From Rhodoferax mekongensis (lineage in GTDB: Bacteria; Pseudomonadota; Gammaproteobacteria; Burkholderiales; Burkholderiaceae_C): a stretch of 64,000 nucleotides of DNA. The notes under the pieces were generated by a model. The model was not told where the DNA came from. It saw nothing but the letters and a program-made list of their open reading frames with translations, and did not search any database. The position numbers and the translations under genes were made by a program. Position 1 is the first letter of the stretch; every line of letters begins with the position of its first letter. Below, piece by piece: positions 63,977-64,000 of the stretch. The DNA lies in the NCBI RefSeq assembly GCF_032191775.1, contig NZ_CP132507.1, positions 3,435,001 to 3,499,000 of the forward strand, read 5' to 3'.

Positions 63977-64000
63977 GTGCCACCACCTTCAACGCACCAG

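Noticed and set aside
62352..64000. Prophage or integrative element at the right edge
   Set aside because: No integrase, attachment-site repeat or phage structural gene is visible; only two genes of unknown function can be seen.

Overview
The window is about 64 kb of a GC-rich betaproteobacterial chromosome. Gene content and order point to the Burkholderiales, most likely Comamonadaceae (Rhodoferax/Curvibacter/Acidovorax-like). The signs are an edd-eda Entner-Doudoroff pair, paired DUF1631 proteins around ettA, the pcm-rhodanese-tolC and waaA-waaC-manB blocks, metZ-purF-cvpA-SPOR-folC, and a short interspersed repeat with the core TAGCTGCTCGCGCA. Genus assignment is an inference from gene content; no search was run. 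Most of the window is ordinary core genome. The last 1.6 kb looks visibly lower in GC.

Layout: 1-6.6 kb holds the end of a TAXI-type TRAP solute-binding gene and a minus-strand DUF1631-ettA-DUF1631 group. 6.9-11.8 kb has an RNA helicase whose 3' end overlaps an oxidoreductase, followed by small enzymes (cupin, gloA, AHSA1, VOC, RibD-like). 11.9-18.3 kb has eda-edd, a MocA-like nucleotidyltransferase, pdxH, DUF502, VanZ-like and AEC genes. 18.3-24.6 kb is a zinc-homeostasis locus: a zur-led minus-strand operon (ABC ATPase, FtsX-like permease, small Cys protein, DUF3299) faces a znuC-znuB-znuA operon, and three near-identical palindromes lie between them. 24.7-33.1 kb has msrA, a TetR-controlled RND efflux system, pcm, a rhodanese and tolC.

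33.2-44.9 kb is a complete carbon-phosphorus lyase (phosphonate) island. phnF, a DUF1045 gene and phnN run leftward. phnG-H-I-J, a GNAT gene, phnK-L-M, phnC-D-E and an HD-domain oxygenase run rightward. Two near-identical palindromes, one in the phnF/phnG gap and one before phnC, are the best PhnF operator candidates. phnE carries a one-base frameshift in a homopolymer tract. The island lies between tolC and waaA.

44.8-64 kb contains LPS core genes (waaA, waaC, manB), alkylation repair (Ada-AlkA fusion, ogt), two membrane proteins, and a tRNA cluster with a tandem duplication of the tRNA-Asp/tRNA-Glu pair beside gltX. Next come metZ, purF, cvpA, a SPOR protein, folC, an ArsC/Spx-like gene, ppnP and argG. 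After the argG terminator two overlapping minus-strand genes of unknown function begin what looks like an accessory, possibly defence, operon running off the right edge.

No CRISPR array, transposase, rRNA or phage gene was seen. There is no gene-free stretch longer than about 300 bases apart from the tRNA cluster; the longest is the roughly 290 bp before the RNA helicase gene.
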